NCBI GenBank assembly: GCA_946482325.1
Contig: CAMLRA010000186.1
Location: 1 to 7,199 of the forward strand
Direction of reading: 5' to 3'
Origin: an uncultured Chromatiaceae bacterium
Lineage (GTDB): Bacteria; Pseudomonadota; Gammaproteobacteria; Enterobacterales; Alteromonadaceae
DNA: 7,199 nt
Below are positions 7,043 to 7,199 of the stretch, one piece after another. Numbering within the stretch: the first letter of the stretch is position 1; each line of letters opens with the position of its first letter. The notes under the pieces are model-generated. The model had not been told where the DNA came from. It searched no databases and saw only the letters and a list, made by a program, of their open reading frames with translations. Position numbers and translations under genes: made by a program.

Positions 7043-7071
7043 ATCATACTGTGCTGCTAAGGACTTGTCCC
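7043..7071 (-). promoter_or_regulatory. Candidate sigma-70 promoter of the oxidoreductase gene
   Basis: On the minus strand, GGGACA (complement of 7066-7071; four of six match TTGACA) lies 17 bases before TATGAT (complement of 7043-7048; five of six match TATAAT). The -10 ends 35 bases before the ATG. An imperfect palindrome GGAC-TT-GTCC (7061-7070) overlaps the -35 side of this site and could be a regulator contact, although its arms are only 4 bp. Spacing and the good -10 support the call; it has not been compared with an expression map. Confidence 0.5.
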
Positions 7072-7099
7072 TTTAATTCCAGTCAGCTGTGACCAACAA

Positions 7100-7135
7100 C
7101 GCCGGCATGTTTTCGCATTGCTATCCGGGCCGGCG
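7100..7135. repeat. Inverted repeat, possible end-of-gene hairpin
   Basis: CGCCGGC at 7100-7106 pairs with GCCGGCG at 7129-7135 across a 22-base loop. It lies between the possible minus-strand gene end near 7153 and the oxidoreductase promoter, where a terminator would be expected. The loop is long and no T-tract follows on the minus strand, so the function is uncertain. Confidence 0.25.
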
Positions 7136-7152
7136 CTTTCGCTGAGTTGTCG

Positions 7153-7199
7153 TTAGTTTGTCAGCCACAATACCTGATAGGCACTGAGTGCAACGGCCC
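7153..7199 (-). CDS. Possible C-terminal tail of a further minus-strand gene
   Basis: One minus-strand frame entering from the right edge reads AVALSAYQVLWLTN and then stops at TAA (complement of 7153-7155). The hydrophobic composition would fit the end of a membrane protein such as a sugar transporter. The other two minus-strand frames also stay open for short distances, so this is a guess based on 14 codons. Confidence 0.2.
   Translation of the reverse strand, partial: AVALSAYQVLWLTN

Noticed and set aside
7008..7199. A small RNA, tRNA or CRISPR repeat in the right-hand end
   Set aside because: No cloverleaf, no repeated unit and no convincing terminator were found; only a promoter candidate and a modest inverted repeat can be supported.
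1..7199. Insertion sequence or phage-derived material
   Set aside because: No transposase, integrase, terminal inverted repeats or target duplications were seen, and composition is even across the window.

Overview
The window reads as a piece of a sugar-scavenging locus from a gammaproteobacterium, most likely of the Alteromonadales/Chromatiales type (Rheinheimera- or Alishewanella-like). That placement is an inference from moderately GC-rich coding DNA, a Xanthomonas/Caulobacter-style TonB receptor next to flavin-dependent halogenases, a GH97 enzyme, and an oxidoreductase resembling Escherichia coli YdgJ. No species-level marker is present. All proteins belong to recognisable families. The unusual part is their combination.

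Layout, left to right. The 3' end of a TonB-dependent outer-membrane receptor gene enters from the left edge and stops at 578. A strong intrinsic terminator (599-637) closes it. After a 130-base gap come two tandem flavin-dependent halogenase (PF04820, 'tryptophan halogenase') genes, 709-2226 and 2230-3789, only 3 bases apart. A secreted GH97 alpha-glucoside hydrolase of the SusB type (3837-5918) follows after 47 bases. These three plus-strand genes look like one transcription unit. On the minus strand a Gfo/Idh/MocA-family NAD(P)-dependent oxidoreductase (5904-7007) converges on the GH97 gene. Their 3' ends overlap by 15 bases, and a GC-rich hairpin covers both stop codons. The last 190 bases hold a plausible minus-strand promoter for the oxidoreductase and perhaps the last few codons of another minus-strand gene.

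How the genes may work together (inference). The receptor would import an oligosaccharide or glycoside across the outer membrane, and the GH97 enzyme would cleave alpha-glucosidic bonds in the periplasm with inversion. The oxidoreductase could act on a sugar or sugar derivative in the cytoplasm. The two halogenases have no export signal and need reduced FAD, so they should be cytoplasmic; their substrate cannot be read from the sequence. Both keep the FAD-binding GxGxxG motif, the WxWxIP motif, and the Lys and Glu aligned with PrnA Lys79/Glu346. They therefore look like intact enzymes rather than decayed copies. No flavin reductase, inner-membrane transporter or transcription regulator is visible in the window.
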